Assembly (NCBI GenBank): GCA_002706085.1
Contig: PAJO01000035.1
Span: forward strand, 86,348-132,134
Source of the DNA: Alcanivoracaceae bacterium
GTDB lineage: Bacteria > Pseudomonadota > Gammaproteobacteria > Pseudomonadales > Alcanivoracaceae
Direction: 5' to 3'
Length of the DNA: 45,787 nucleotides
The position numbers and the translations under genes are program-made. Each line of letters opens with the position of its first letter. The first letter of the stretch is position 1. This document shows, in pieces, positions 16,311 through 25,870 of the stretch. Under the pieces are notes generated by a model, which did no database searches, was not told the DNA's origin, and saw nothing but the letters and a program-made list of their open reading frames with translations.

Positions 16311-17630
16311 TTATAACCCCTTCAAAAACACCTTGGAGTTACGCTGCAGGTTGTAAAGTGACTGCTTCGCGCCGGGCAGTGCCTCTACGCCAGCGGCCTC
16401 AAAACCTTGCTGCTGGAACCAGTGGGCGGTGAGGGTGGTGAGGACGAACAGGCGTTGCAGGCCTTGCTCTCTGGCTCGTCGTTCCACATAGCCCAGTAAC
16501 TGCGCGCCACGTTCGCCTTTGCGGTAGCCGGGGTGGACGGCCACGCAGGCCAGTTCGCCTGCCTTGTCGTCCGGGAAGGGATAAAGGGCAGCGCAGGCGA
16601 TGACCATGCCGTCTCGCTCGATGATGGCGAAACGGTGTATCTCGTTTTCCAGCAGTTCCCGGGAGCGGCGCACCAGGGTGCCGTCGGCTTCCAGCGGTTC
16701 GATCAGTTCCAGGATGCCGCCCACGTCTTCGATGCGGGCCCCTCGCAGGGTTTCGTAGGTTTCCCGGGTGACCAGGGTGCCGCAGCCGTCACGGGTGAAC
16801 AGTTCCTTGATCAGCGCACCATCGACACTGGCATCGAGCAGGTGGGCCCGGCCCACGCCATTGCTGGCGGCATGGCAGGCGGCGGTGAGCTGCCGGTCCA
16901 CGCCGTTGTCTTCGAATTGTTCATCGGCCAGCAGCTTGCCGGCTTCCTGTGGGCTGAGTTCGCGGATCAGCTCGCCTTGCGGATCTGCCAGGCGCAGGTC
17001 GTCGCCAAGCAGGATGAGCTTGTCGGCCCCCAGGGCGATGGCGGCGGTGGAGGCCACCTCCTCGGCGTTGACGTTGAACAGCTCGCCGGTGGGCGAGCAT
17101 CCCACCGGCGACAGCAGTACCAGGTTGCCACTGCTGTGTTGCTGGCGGATGGCGTCCACATCGATGCGACGCACTTCGCCGGTGTGCTGATAGTCGAACC
17201 CGTTGCGCACGCCGACCGGTTTGGCGATGACAAAGTTGCCGCTGATCAGGCGAATACCTGCGTTGTGCATGGGGGAGTTGGCGAGCCCCATGGAGAACAG
17301 CCCTTCTAGTTTCAGGCGCAGGGCACCCACCGCGGCCATGACGCTATCCAGGGCGGCGCTGTCGGTGATGCGCATGTGCTGTTCGAATGTCGATTCGATA
17401 CCGGCGTCCGCCAGCCGAGCACTGATTTGCGGACGTGCGCCATGCACCAGCACCAGCTTGATGCCCAGGCTGTTGAGCAAGGCAAGGTCATGAATCAGCG
17501 GGGCCAGCCGGGGCCCGTCCAGCAGTTCGCCGGCCAGCATGACCACAAAGGTTCGGCCCCGGTGCGCGTTGATGTACGGCGAGGAGTGGCGGAACCAGTG
17601 AACCTGATTGTCGGGTGTGGTGCTGGACAC
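16311..17630 (-). CDS. argA: Amino-acid N-acetyltransferase (N-acetylglutamate synthase)
   Basis: Makes N-acetylglutamate from acetyl-CoA and glutamate, the first step of arginine synthesis. The 439 residues have the two-domain ArgA layout: an amino-acid-kinase fold (about 25-290; LVLVHGARPQI is the glycine-loop region) and a C-terminal GNAT domain (about 295-435) with the acetyl-CoA loop VAVHPGYRKGERG. It starts with GTG (17628-17630), preceded by GGGAAAA. The kinase-fold domain is the usual site of arginine feedback inhibition, known from the family. Confidence 0.95.
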   Translation of the reverse strand: MSSTTPDNQVHWFRHSSPYINAHRGRTFVVMLAGELLDGPRLAPLIHDLALLNSLGIKLVLVHGARPQISARLADAGIESTFEQHMRITDSAALDSVMAAVGALRLKLEGLFSMGLANSPMHNAGIRLISGNFVIAKPVGVRNGFDYQHTGEVRRIDVDAIRQQHSSGNLVLLSPVGCSPTGELFNVNAEEVASTAAIALGADKLILLGDDLRLADPQGELIRELSPQEAGKLLADEQFEDNGVDRQLTAACHAASNGVGRAHLLDASVDGALIKELFTRDGCGTLVTRETYETLRGARIEDVGGILELIEPLEADGTLVRRSRELLENEIHRFAIIERDGMVIACAALYPFPDDKAGELACVAVHPGYRKGERGAQLLGYVERRAREQGLQRLFVLTTLTAHWFQQQGFEAAGVEALPGAKQSLYNLQRNSKVFLKGL

Positions 17631-17696
17631 GGTGTTTTCCCTGCGGCGGGCGGTAAGTGATTGATTGGTCAGTATAGCCAGCGAATTACGCCTGAG

Positions 17697-17710
17697 GCCA
17701 GATGCCAGAT
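17697..17710. repeat. Two-copy heptamer repeat AGATGCC
   Basis: The sequence GGCCAGATGCCAGATGCCCGA contains two tandem AGATGCC units next to the pit terminator. Too short to call an array; listed because it shares the 7-bp period of the larger elements. Confidence 0.25.
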
Positions 17711-17726
17711 GCCCGACCCCAACAAA

Positions 17727-17749
17727 AACGCCGCCCGGAGGGCGGCGTT
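17727..17749 (-). terminator. Terminator of the DUF47-pit operon
   Basis: AACGCCGCCC (17727-17736) and GGGCGGCGTT (17740-17749) form a perfect 10-bp stem with a 3-nt loop. On the minus strand it is followed by TTTT, 37 bp after the pit stop. Confidence 0.85.
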
Positions 17750-17786
17750 AACGTCTTGCGTCAGACATCCACTGTCAGGCGTTTCA

Positions 17787-19055
17787 TCACGCCCCAAACA
17801 GCCCTTTGAAAAAGTAGAAGAACAGGATGGAGAGCAGGGCGCCGGCGGGCAGGGTCACCACCCAGGAGGTGAAGATAGTGCCAATGACGCGAAGGTTCAG
17901 GGAGCCGATGCCGCGGGCCATGCCAACGCCAAGAATGGCGCCCACCAGCGTGTGCGTGGTGGAGATGGGCAGGCCGGTGCCGGAGGCGAGCACTACCGTG
18001 GTGGCGGCGCCCAGTTCGGCGGCGAACCCGCGAGAAGGAGTCAGCTCGGTGATTTTCTTGCCTACGGTGGCCATGACGCGGGCACCAAAGATGGCGAGGC
18101 CGAAAACGATCCCCATGGCGCCTACTAGCAGGATCCAGCTGGGCATGGGGGCTTTGGCCCCTACCTGGCCACCAGAGGCCAGTACGCTGTTGATGGCGGC
18201 CAGCGGGCCAACAGCATTCGCCACATCGTTGGAGCCGTGGGCAAAGGCCATGGCACAGGCGGTGAAGATCATCAGCACCGCAAATACCCGTTCCACCGAG
18301 CTGAAGCGGAAGTCCTTGTCGGCTTCCGGGTCGGGTTTGATGCGTTTGAGGAACACCGAGCCCACGGCCATGACAATGGCGCCGCCCAACAGGGCCCACA
18401 GGAAGCTGTGCAGGAAGCTCAGCTCCAGGCCCACGTGCTTGAGGCCTTTGACCATGGTGACCATGGAAATCACGAAACCCACCAGGAACATGTAGAAGGG
18501 CACGACTTTCTTGGCGCGCTCGAACGGATCATCGTGGTTGAGCACCAGCCGTTGCACGCTGCGTATCAGGGCGAAGGAGATGATCCCGGCCAGTAATGGT
18601 GAGGTGACCCAGCTGGCGACAATGGAGCCGACCTTGTTCCAGTGTACGGCGTCCATGCCCAGGCCCACGGCAGCAAAGCCGACGATGGCCCCAACGATGG
18701 AGTGGGTGGTTGAAACTGGCCAACCGAACCAGGAGGCCACCATCAACCAGATGCCGGCAGCCAACAGCGCAGACATCATGCCGTAGACCAGGTATTGCGG
18801 GGCGTGGGAGAAGGTTTCGGCGTCGATGATGCCTTTGCGGATGGTGGCGGTCACTTCGCCCCCGGCCAGGTAGGCCCCCGCAAATTCAAAGATGATGGCG
18901 ATGATCACCGCCTGTTTGATGGTAAGGGCCTTGGCCCCCACCGAGGTGCCCATGGCGTTGGCCACGTCGTTGGCGCCGACGCCCCAGGCCATCAGGAAGC
19001 CGAACCCGCCGGCCAGCAATAACATCAGGTAGGTATGCTCGAGCATCCACTCCAT
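17787..19055 (-). CDS. pit: PiT-family inorganic phosphate transporter
   Basis: A 422-residue inner-membrane symporter with about ten hydrophobic helices. The duplicated PiT signature is clear: GANDVANAMGTSVGAKALT near the N-terminus and GSNDVANAVGPLAAI in the second half, each followed by a STTHS or STTHT motif. It likely moves metal-phosphate with H+ or Na+ at low affinity. It follows the DUF47 gene by 10 bp with GGAGAG before the ATG; such pairs are co-regulated, DUF47 proteins being PhoU-like accessory factors. Confidence 0.93.
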   Translation of the reverse strand: MEWMLEHTYLMLLLAGGFGFLMAWGVGANDVANAMGTSVGAKALTIKQAVIIAIIFEFAGAYLAGGEVTATIRKGIIDAETFSHAPQYLVYGMMSALLAAGIWLMVASWFGWPVSTTHSIVGAIVGFAAVGLGMDAVHWNKVGSIVASWVTSPLLAGIISFALIRSVQRLVLNHDDPFERAKKVVPFYMFLVGFVISMVTMVKGLKHVGLELSFLHSFLWALLGGAIVMAVGSVFLKRIKPDPEADKDFRFSSVERVFAVLMIFTACAMAFAHGSNDVANAVGPLAAINSVLASGGQVGAKAPMPSWILLVGAMGIVFGLAIFGARVMATVGKKITELTPSRGFAAELGAATTVVLASGTGLPISTTHTLVGAILGVGMARGIGSLNLRVIGTIFTSWVVTLPAGALLSILFFYFFKGLFGA

Positions 19056-19065
19056 AAGAACTCTC

Positions 19066-19746
19066 CTAGCGTGCGACCAACATCTGCAGGCGGCCGCCCA
19101 CTTTCTGGGCGCGATCGGCCAGATCGCCTACCCATTCGATGATCTTGTAGAGGAAGATGACGTCCACCGGGGGCAGTTCGCTTTCCAGCTTGAACAGGGT
19201 GGCGCGGATGGTGATCTGCTGCTCGTCGTTGGCTCGCTCCAGGCGGTCCAGCTCTTCGATCAGGTCTTCCACCAGTTTGATTTCCCGTCCGCTGAAACCG
19301 GTTTCCACCAGCTCATCCAGCTCGTTGATGGCCTTTTGGGCCTGGGCAGAGGTGTCGATGGCGCCTTGCACATAGCTGAGCATGGCGTCGGCCAGCGTGG
19401 CGGGGATGGACATTTCCCGGCCCAGCATCAGGCCGGAAATGTCCTTGGCCTTGTTGGCGACCTTGTCCTGTACGCTGATCAGCTCGAGCAGATCGGTACG
19501 GGGCACAGGCAGGAACAGGCTTTTGGGCAGGTTGAGGCGAAACTCTTTCTTCAGCTCGTCGGCTTCGTTCTCCAGCTCGGCAATGCGCTTTCGCAGGATG
19601 CGAGCCTGATCCCAATCACTCTGGGTCACTGCGGTGAAGAAGTCCGCAAGCGTGCAGGCGCATTGGTGAACGGTATCGTAGTGTTGCTGAAGGGGCTTGA
19701 TGGGCGAGCGGCCAAACAGGCCGGCGATGGAGCTTCCAAAGGACAT
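19066..19746 (-). CDS. DUF47 (PhoU-like) Pit accessory protein
   Basis: A 226-residue all-helical protein of the TIGR00153/DUF47 family: MSFGSSIAGLFGRSPI at the start, RIAELENEADELKKEFR in the second helix and the terminal EWVGDLADRAQKVGGRL. Related to PhoU, thought to modulate the adjacent Pit transporter. First gene of a two-gene operon. Its upstream gap (238 bp) is shared with the divergent ATPase gene; no PhoB box with two good half-sites was found there. Confidence 0.9.
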   Translation of the reverse strand: MSFGSSIAGLFGRSPIKPLQQHYDTVHQCACTLADFFTAVTQSDWDQARILRKRIAELENEADELKKEFRLNLPKSLFLPVPRTDLLELISVQDKVANKAKDISGLMLGREMSIPATLADAMLSYVQGAIDTSAQAQKAINELDELVETGFSGREIKLVEDLIEELDRLERANDEQQITIRATLFKLESELPPVDVIFLYKIIEWVGDLADRAQKVGGRLQMLVAR

Positions 19747-19903
19747 AGGCGCCTCGGGTCCAGGTTAGGGTCGTCAAAGTATCCCATGCCGCAGGCCAAT
19801 CAGCTAAGGCTACGGCTGACAGGCAGTGCGTCACACAGCTGTCATGAATTTGGTCGCGAGTATAGAGAAAGCGGGCGGGGCTGTCAGGGGGTCAATGTTA
19901 CAG

Positions 19904-19931
19904 TTACAGTACCCAGAGCTTCCCTAATAAT
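19904..19931 (+). promoter_or_regulatory. Candidate promoter of the orphan ATPase gene
   Basis: TTACAG (19904-19909), 16-bp spacer, AATAAT (19926-19931; 5 of 6 to the -10 consensus), 53 bp before the proposed GTG start. Motif evidence only. Confidence 0.35.
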
Positions 19932-19984
19932 GATAAAGGGTGAGGTTTGGTCAATCCTGCCCTGTAGAGACTCGGAGAGTATTT

Positions 19985-21781
19985 GTGAACGCCACTGCCA
20001 AACCTGCGGTACCGGATGGATTGCTGATTGATGTGCGTTGGCTGATGCGCGAGCTGCTGGATGAAGGGCGTGTGAGCCAGGAGGACTTCAATGTTATCTC
20101 CACCACGCCGCGGGAGAAGAAGGAGCTGAACTGGCACCCGATCCAGGTGCTGGCCAAGTACCGGCTGACCGATCGCAGCGATACCCACCAGTTGCTGGAT
20201 GTGGATTTTCTCACCGACTGGCTGGGCGAGCGCGCCAGCATGAAGGTGTACCACATTGACCCCTTGAAGGTGCATGTGGACCAGGTGACCAACGTGATGA
20301 GCTATGCCTTTGCCGAGCGGCACGGCATTGTCGCGGTGGAGGTGCACCGTGACAAGGTAGTGGTGGCCTGTGACCAGCCTTTCCTGCAGGACTGGAAGGG
20401 GCACCTGCAGCAGGTGCTGCGTGACCGTGAGTTGGAGGTGGTGCTGGCCAACCCGGAGCAGCTTCGCCGTTACCGCATCGAGTTCTACAATCTCAGCCGC
20501 TCTATCGCCGGTGCCACGGGCAATACTGGTCAGGAGATGTCCGGGATTACCAACTTCGAGCAGCTGCTGGAAGTGGGGAAGGGGCACCACGATGCGGACG
20601 ATCAGCACATCGTCAATATTGTGGACTGGATCCTGCAGTACGCTTTTTCCCAGCGCGCCAGCGACATCCATCTGGAGCCGCGACGGGAAACCGGCAAGAT
20701 GCGTTTCCGCATTGATGGGGTGCTGCACGATGTTTACGAACTGCCGGCGGCCATCATGGCGGCGGTGACCAGCCGTCTGAAGATCCTCAGCCGCTTGAAT
20801 GTGGCGGAAAAACGCAAACCCCAGGATGGTCGCTTGAAAACCAAAAGCCCGGAAGGCGACGAAGTGGAGCTTCGTCTTTCCACATTGCCCACGGCATTCG
20901 GGGAGAAGATGGTCATGCGGGTGTTTGACCCGGATGTACTGGTGCGCAGTTTCGAGCAAATGGGGTTTACCCGTGAGGACCATGATACCTGGCACGGCAT
21001 GACCCAGCATCCCCACGGCATTATCTTCGTCACCGGTCCCACCGGGTCGGGCAAGACCACAACCCTGTACTCCACCCTCAAGCAGCTGGCCACCAGTGAG
21101 GTCAATGTCTGCACTATTGAAGACCCCATCGAGATGGTGGAGCCGAGCTTTAACCAGATGCAGGTTCAGGCGAATATCGATGTGAACTTCGCCCAGGGGG
21201 TGAAGGCCATGCTGCGTCAGGATCCGGACATCATCATGATTGGTGAGATTCGCGATCTGGCCACGGCAGACATGGCGATTCAGGCGGCACTGACAGGCCA
21301 CCTGGTGTTGTCCACCCTGCATACCAACGATGCACCCTCGTCGATTACCCGTCTGGTGGACCTGGGGGTGGCGCCATACATGATTTCGGCCACGGTACTG
21401 GGGGTCATGGCACAGCGTTTGGTGCGAACCCTGTGTCCGCACTGCAAGGCTCCGGTGGCGCCGAATGCCCAGGCCTGGGAGGAACTGGTGCGCCCCTTCA
21501 AGATGAAAATGCCGGAGAGTATCAACCGTCCGGTAGGGTGCCTGGAGTGCCGTGGAACGGGCTACCTGGGGCGCATGGGTGTCTACGAAACGATGCCCCT
21601 TAATAGTGCCTTGAAGGGGCAAATCACTCGTGGTGGAGATCTGGAGGCGCTGACCCGGCAAGCGTTGAAGAACGGTATGAAACCGCTGCGAATCAGTGGC
21701 GCCATGAAAGTCGCCAAGGGGTTGACCACCATTGAGGAGGTGATGCGGGTGACTCCGTCCCAGGATATTTTGCTGGGGTGA
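19985..21781 (+). CDS. GspE/PilB-type secretion ATPase, orphan
   Basis: A 598-residue ATPase of the type II secretion / type IV pilus assembly family. The N-terminal half (to about 170) resembles an MshEN/GspE-N region. The motor domain has the Walker A loop GPTGSGKTT with Lys357, the Asp box QDPDIIMIGEIRD, the HLVLSTLHTND His box and a zinc tetracysteine (CPHC ... CLEC). I chose GTG at 19985 because GGAGAG precedes it; an upstream start at 19940 is possible. No pilin, secretin or other secretion gene is nearby, so its partners are elsewhere. Pseudomonas has a similar stand-alone gene next to pit/DUF47. Confidence 0.85.
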   Translation: MNATAKPAVPDGLLIDVRWLMRELLDEGRVSQEDFNVISTTPREKKELNWHPIQVLAKYRLTDRSDTHQLLDVDFLTDWLGERASMKVYHIDPLKVHVDQVTNVMSYAFAERHGIVAVEVHRDKVVVACDQPFLQDWKGHLQQVLRDRELEVVLANPEQLRRYRIEFYNLSRSIAGATGNTGQEMSGITNFEQLLEVGKGHHDADDQHIVNIVDWILQYAFSQRASDIHLEPRRETGKMRFRIDGVLHDVYELPAAIMAAVTSRLKILSRLNVAEKRKPQDGRLKTKSPEGDEVELRLSTLPTAFGEKMVMRVFDPDVLVRSFEQMGFTREDHDTWHGMTQHPHGIIFVTGPTGSGKTTTLYSTLKQLATSEVNVCTIEDPIEMVEPSFNQMQVQANIDVNFAQGVKAMLRQDPDIIMIGEIRDLATADMAIQAALTGHLVLSTLHTNDAPSSITRLVDLGVAPYMISATVLGVMAQRLVRTLCPHCKAPVAPNAQAWEELVRPFKMKMPESINRPVGCLECRGTGYLGRMGVYETMPLNSALKGQITRGGDLEALTRQALKNGMKPLRISGAMKVAKGLTTIEEVMRVTPSQDILLG

Positions 21782-21784
21782 AGC

Positions 21785-21981
21785 AGCCATGAGCTGTGAG
21801 CTGTGAGCTATGAGCTGCGAGACGCGGTCAGGCGTGTCAGGTGTTGAGAGTATGGAGTCCGAGATCAACGGTTAAGGTGTATCCCAGAACCTGGCCCCGG
21901 GCTCTTGGTGCGCGGGCAGTGCATTGTCGTAACCACAAGCTTTTCCCGCGCCTCGCAGCTCATAGCTCACAGCTCGCAGCT
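21785..21981. repeat. Heptamer-array inverted element C (AGCT type)
   Basis: The left arm (21785-21826) reads AGCCATG, AGCTGTG, AGCTGTG, AGCTATG, AGCTGCG, AGACGCG. The right arm on the opposite strand (21947-21981) reads AGCTGCG, AGCTGTG, AGCTATG, AGCTGCG, AGGCGCG. Positions 21799-21826 and 21947-21974 are inverted copies over 28 bp with one mismatch. About 120 bp lie between, with no ORF or strong hairpin. A stray AGCTACA-AGCG follows at 21992-22002. Begins 4 bp after the ATPase stop and ends 50 bp before glnE. Confidence 0.8.
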
Positions 21982-22030
21982 ATTGATTCCCGCTTGTAGC
22001 TTGCCCCGTCGCATACGACAATAGCGCCCC

Positions 22031-24901
22031 ATGAATGAACCCCAATATCAGTCCCTCCCCGATGAACTGTCGGTGCTGGTCAGCCAGCACTGGCAATCGT
22101 TCGTTGAGTCCGGCCATGTCATGCCGCCCGTCCTCCATGACGATCTGCCTCGTGTCTGGGCCGGCTCCGACTATGTGGCCACCCAGTTTCAGCGTGACCC
22201 GGAGTTGGGCCAATGGTTGGCCGACAGCGACCTGGCTCAGCCGCTGACGGCAGATGGGCTCCGGCAGCAGGTGCGTGAGCGTCTGGCCGATTGCGACAGT
22301 GAAGACGAACTGAAGCGGCGAATCCGTCGTCTGCGGCACCGCCATATGGTGCGTATCATCTGGCGAGATCTGGCGGGTATCGGGGATTACCACAGTACGG
22401 TGGCAGACCTGTCGTTGCTGGCGGACACCCTGATTCACGAATCGCTGGATTTGCTGTATCGCTGGGCCTGTGCCCGCAGTGGTACCCCGACGGGGCCGGA
22501 TGGCAAGCCGGTGCAGCTGGTGGTGCTGGCCATGGGCAAGTTGGGGGCCCGTGAACTGAATCTGTCCTCGGACATCGACCTGATCTTTGCCTACGAGCAT
22601 GAAGGGGAGCTGGAAGGCGAGCGTCGCGCGCTCAGTTACCACCAGTTCTTTGTTCGTCTGGGGCAACAGTTGATCAAGGTGCTCGACCAGACCACCGCCG
22701 ACGGTTTCGTCTTCCGGGTGGATATGCGTCTGCGTCCCTGGGGCAAGAGTGGGGTGCTGGCCATCGGCTTCGATGCCATGGAAGGGTACTACGAGACTCA
22801 GGGGCGTGAGTGGGAACGCTATGCCCTGATCAAGATGCGGCCTGTGGCGGGGGATCTGAAAGCCGGTGCGCGGCTGATCAAGCGCCTTAACCCTTTTGTG
22901 TATCGCCGCTATATTGATTACGGTGCGTTCCAGTCGTTGCGGGAAATGAAGGCGCTGATCGAGCGCGAAGTGAACCGCAAGGGCATGCAGGCCGATGTGA
23001 AGCTGGGTGCGGGCGGCATCCGTGAGGTGGAGTTTATCGTTCAGGCGTTTCAGCTGATCCGTGGGGGGCAGTTACCGGCCCTGCGCGAGCCCAATCTGGT
23101 CAAGGTCTTGCCCCAGCTGGTCGAGCTGGAGCTGTTGCCGGAAGATGTGGCCGATGAGCTGACCGATGCCTATCTGTTTCTGCGTGATGTGGAGCATCGT
23201 CTGCAGGCGGTCGGTGACAAACAGACCCAGCGGCTGCCGGACGACCAGCTGGGCTGGCAGCGACTGACCTTTGCCATGGGGTTTTCCGAGCGGACGGCGT
23301 TTGAGCGCAAGTTGCGACGCTTCCGGGAAAATGTCCGCCTCCATTTCGGGCAGGTCATTGCCGACCCGGAACAGGAAACCGAAGCGGCCCAGGGGGCAGA
23401 CCAGGAACTGCTGGATCTGTGGCTGGGCGAACTGGATGACGACGCTGCCGTGGCCCAACTGGGAGCCATTGGTGTGCTGGAAGCGGAGCAGGTCTATGCA
23501 CGCCTGAATGCCTTCCGTGACAGCCGGGCAGTGGAGAACATGCAGACGATCAGCCGTGAACGGCTGGATCGGCTGATGCCGCTGATGCTGGAAGCATTGG
23601 GCTATCAGGGGCATGGCGATACCACAGCCATGCGCCTGTTCAATTTTGTGGAGGCGGTGCTGCGCCGTAGCGCCTATATCGCGCTGCTGGTGGAAAACCC
23701 CGGTGCCCTCACCCAGTTGGTGAAGCTGTCGGGGGCCAGCCCATGGATCGCGGAGCGGTTGGCGTTGCATCCGGTATTGCTGGACGAGCTGCTGGATGTG
23801 CGCACCCTGTATTCCCCACCGGAGCGTGCCGAGCTGGATGATGAGCTGCGCCAGCAATTATTGCGGGTGGCGGAAGATGACCTTGAGCAGCAGATGGAAG
23901 TGCTGCGTAACTTCAAGCAAGCCCACCTGCTGCGAGTGGCGGCGTCGGAAGTGACCGAAGTGCTGCCGCTGATGAAGGTGAGTGATTACCTCACCTGGTT
24001 GGCCGAGAGCATCCTTAATCAGGTAGTGATGCTGGCCTGGGAACCGCTGGTGGAGCGCCACGGTCGCCCGTCGCGGCTCGACGGCCAGCCCTGCAGTCCT
24101 GATTTTGTGGTGGTGGGCTACGGCAAGCTGGGCGGCATTGAGCTGGGCCATAACTCGGATCTGGACCTGGTCTTCCTGCACGATGCTGCCAGTGGCGGCA
24201 TGACCGATGGGGAGAAGTCGGTCTCCAACGAGCAATTCTATGCCCGTCTTGGCCAGCGTATCGTGCACATTCTTTCCACCCGTACCATGAGCGGCCAGCT
24301 GTATGAGGTGGATACCCGCCTGCGTCCCTCTGGCAGTGCCGGGTTGCTGGTGAGCTCCATGGATGCGTTCGAAAAATACCAGCTCAACGATGCCTGGACC
24401 TGGGAGCATCAGGCTCTGGTGCGGGCCAGGGTGGTGGCCGGGTGTAGTCGTTCCCGTCAGCGATTTGATGACATTCGGCACAAGGTCCTTTGCCGGGAGA
24501 GAACGCTGCAGGGGCTGCGCGACGATGTGCTCGCCATGCGCAGCAAGATGGTGGATCACCTCAGCGACAAGAGCGAGGCGCAATTCCACCTCAAGCAGGA
24601 CCCCGGAGGTATCGTTGATATCGAATTTATGGTGCAATATGGCGTTCTGAGATGGGCCTCCTCCCACGGTGAACTGACCCGATTCACCGATAATGTGCGG
24701 CTGCTCGAAACACTGGCTGCACTGGACATTATGTCGGCGCAGGACGCCGGCCTGCTGCGGGAAGCGTACCTCGCTTACCGATCCGCGGCTCATCGCGCTT
24801 CGTTGCGCAAAGAAAAATCCATCGTCGACGACACCCAGTTTCGCGATTTACGCGACGGTGTGCGTGCGATCTGGAAGCAATGGTTTGACCTGACGGATTG
24901 A
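22031..24901 (+). CDS. glnE: Bifunctional glutamine synthetase adenylyltransferase / adenylyl-removing enzyme
   Basis: Adds AMP to, and removes it from, glutamine synthetase according to nitrogen status signalled by PII. The 956 residues match the E. coli enzyme length. Two nucleotidyltransferase domains are visible: the N-terminal adenylyl-removase with MGKLGARELNLSSDIDL (metal Asp181 and Asp183), and the C-terminal adenylyltransferase with YGKLGGIELGHNSDLDL (Asp pair near 708). A helical PII-responsive linker separates them. Followed by ilvE at 34 bp, as in Pseudomonas. Confidence 0.97.
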   Translation: MNEPQYQSLPDELSVLVSQHWQSFVESGHVMPPVLHDDLPRVWAGSDYVATQFQRDPELGQWLADSDLAQPLTADGLRQQVRERLADCDSEDELKRRIRRLRHRHMVRIIWRDLAGIGDYHSTVADLSLLADTLIHESLDLLYRWACARSGTPTGPDGKPVQLVVLAMGKLGARELNLSSDIDLIFAYEHEGELEGERRALSYHQFFVRLGQQLIKVLDQTTADGFVFRVDMRLRPWGKSGVLAIGFDAMEGYYETQGREWERYALIKMRPVAGDLKAGARLIKRLNPFVYRRYIDYGAFQSLREMKALIEREVNRKGMQADVKLGAGGIREVEFIVQAFQLIRGGQLPALREPNLVKVLPQLVELELLPEDVADELTDAYLFLRDVEHRLQAVGDKQTQRLPDDQLGWQRLTFAMGFSERTAFERKLRRFRENVRLHFGQVIADPEQETEAAQGADQELLDLWLGELDDDAAVAQLGAIGVLEAEQVYARLNAFRDSRAVENMQTISRERLDRLMPLMLEALGYQGHGDTTAMRLFNFVEAVLRRSAYIALLVENPGALTQLVKLSGASPWIAERLALHPVLLDELLDVRTLYSPPERAELDDELRQQLLRVAEDDLEQQMEVLRNFKQAHLLRVAASEVTEVLPLMKVSDYLTWLAESILNQVVMLAWEPLVERHGRPSRLDGQPCSPDFVVVGYGKLGGIELGHNSDLDLVFLHDAASGGMTDGEKSVSNEQFYARLGQRIVHILSTRTMSGQLYEVDTRLRPSGSAGLLVSSMDAFEKYQLNDAWTWEHQALVRARVVAGCSRSRQRFDDIRHKVLCRERTLQGLRDDVLAMRSKMVDHLSDKSEAQFHLKQDPGGIVDIEFMVQYGVLRWASSHGELTRFTDNVRLLETLAALDIMSAQDAGLLREAYLAYRSAAHRASLRKEKSIVDDTQFRDLRDGVRAIWKQWFDLTD

Positions 24902-24935
24902 CCCGCAGGTCCTCAGCTCTGGGAGTATCACTGCC

Positions 24936-25862
24936 ATGTCGATGGCTGTAAGAGACGGTTTTATCTGGTTGGATGGCGAACTGGTTCCCTGGCAGGAGGC
25001 CAAAGTGCATGTGCTGACGCACACCCTGCACTATGGCATGGGCGTGTTCGAAGGGGTGCGAGCCTATGAAACCGCCACGGGTCCGGCGATTTTCCGCCTG
25101 AAAGAACACACCGACCGCCTGTTCAACAGTGCCCACATCATGAACATGAAGATCCCGTTCACCAAGGACGAGGTCAATGCGGCACAGCTGGCGGCGGTGA
25201 AATCCAATAACCTGCCCCACGCCTACCTGCGCCCGATGGTGTTTTATGGAAGTGAAGGCATGGGGCTGCGCGCCCACAACCTGCAGGTCCACCTGATGGT
25301 GGCGGCCTGGGAATGGCCGGCCTACATGTCGCCGGAAGCCCTGGAGCTGGGCATCAAGGTGCGCACCTCCAGCTACACCCGCCACCACGTGAATATCACC
25401 ATGTGTAAGGCGAAGGCCAACGGCAACTACATCAACTCCATGCTGGCCCTGAACGAAGCACTGTCCGGCGGCGCAGATGAAGCGCTGCTGCTGGACAATG
25501 AAGGCTATGTGGCAGAAGGCTCTGGCGAGAACATTTTCGTCATCAAGGACAAGGTGCTGTATACCCCGGAGCTGACGTCCTGCCTGGATGGCATTACCCG
25601 CAAGACCATCATCCAGCTGGCAGAAGAACGCGGTTACACCGTGCGTGAAAAGCGTATTACCCGTGACGAAATCTACGTGGCGGACGAAGCCTTCTTCACC
25701 GGTACGGCTGCCGAAGTGACCCCGATCCGCGAACTGGATGGTCGTATCATCGGCGAAGGCAAGCGTGGTCCGATCACTGAGCAGTTGCAGGCGGTGTACT
25801 TCGATCTGGTACGCGGAAAACTGGACGACCAGTACGGAGACTGGCTCACTTACGTGGGCTAA
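24936..25862 (+). CDS. ilvE: Branched-chain amino-acid aminotransferase
   Basis: PLP enzyme for the last step of leucine, isoleucine and valine synthesis, fold-type IV. The 308 residues include HTLHYGMGVFEGVRAYET near the N-terminus and the PLP Lys160 in KANGNYINSMLA. A phosphate-binding TGTAAEVTPI loop lies near the C-terminus. The ATG at 24936 is preceded by GGGAGTATC; a second ATG lies two codons on. It is 8 bp upstream of waaF and may share its transcript, a layout known in pseudomonads. Confidence 0.96.
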   Translation: MSMAVRDGFIWLDGELVPWQEAKVHVLTHTLHYGMGVFEGVRAYETATGPAIFRLKEHTDRLFNSAHIMNMKIPFTKDEVNAAQLAAVKSNNLPHAYLRPMVFYGSEGMGLRAHNLQVHLMVAAWEWPAYMSPEALELGIKVRTSSYTRHHVNITMCKAKANGNYINSMLALNEALSGGADEALLLDNEGYVAEGSGENIFVIKDKVLYTPELTSCLDGITRKTIIQLAEERGYTVREKRITRDEIYVADEAFFTGTAAEVTPIRELDGRIIGEGKRGPITEQLQAVYFDLVRGKLDDQYGDWLTYVG

Positions 25863-25870
25863 ATCCGCGG

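Noticed and set aside
17761..18399. 212-codon frame within pit on the same strand
   Set aside because: Out-of-frame shadow of the transporter gene; the Pit signatures lie in the other frame.
19839..19856. Possible Pho box (CTGTCAT at 19839-19845) upstream of the phosphate transport genes
   Set aside because: Only one 7-bp half-site is good; the second half-site position (TTGGTCG) does not match, and low-affinity Pit systems are usually not PhoB-activated.
19904..21868. 654-codon open frame on the minus strand opposite the secretion ATPase
   Set aside because: Antisense shadow; the plus-strand frame carries all ATPase motifs. The frame also runs through repeat element C.
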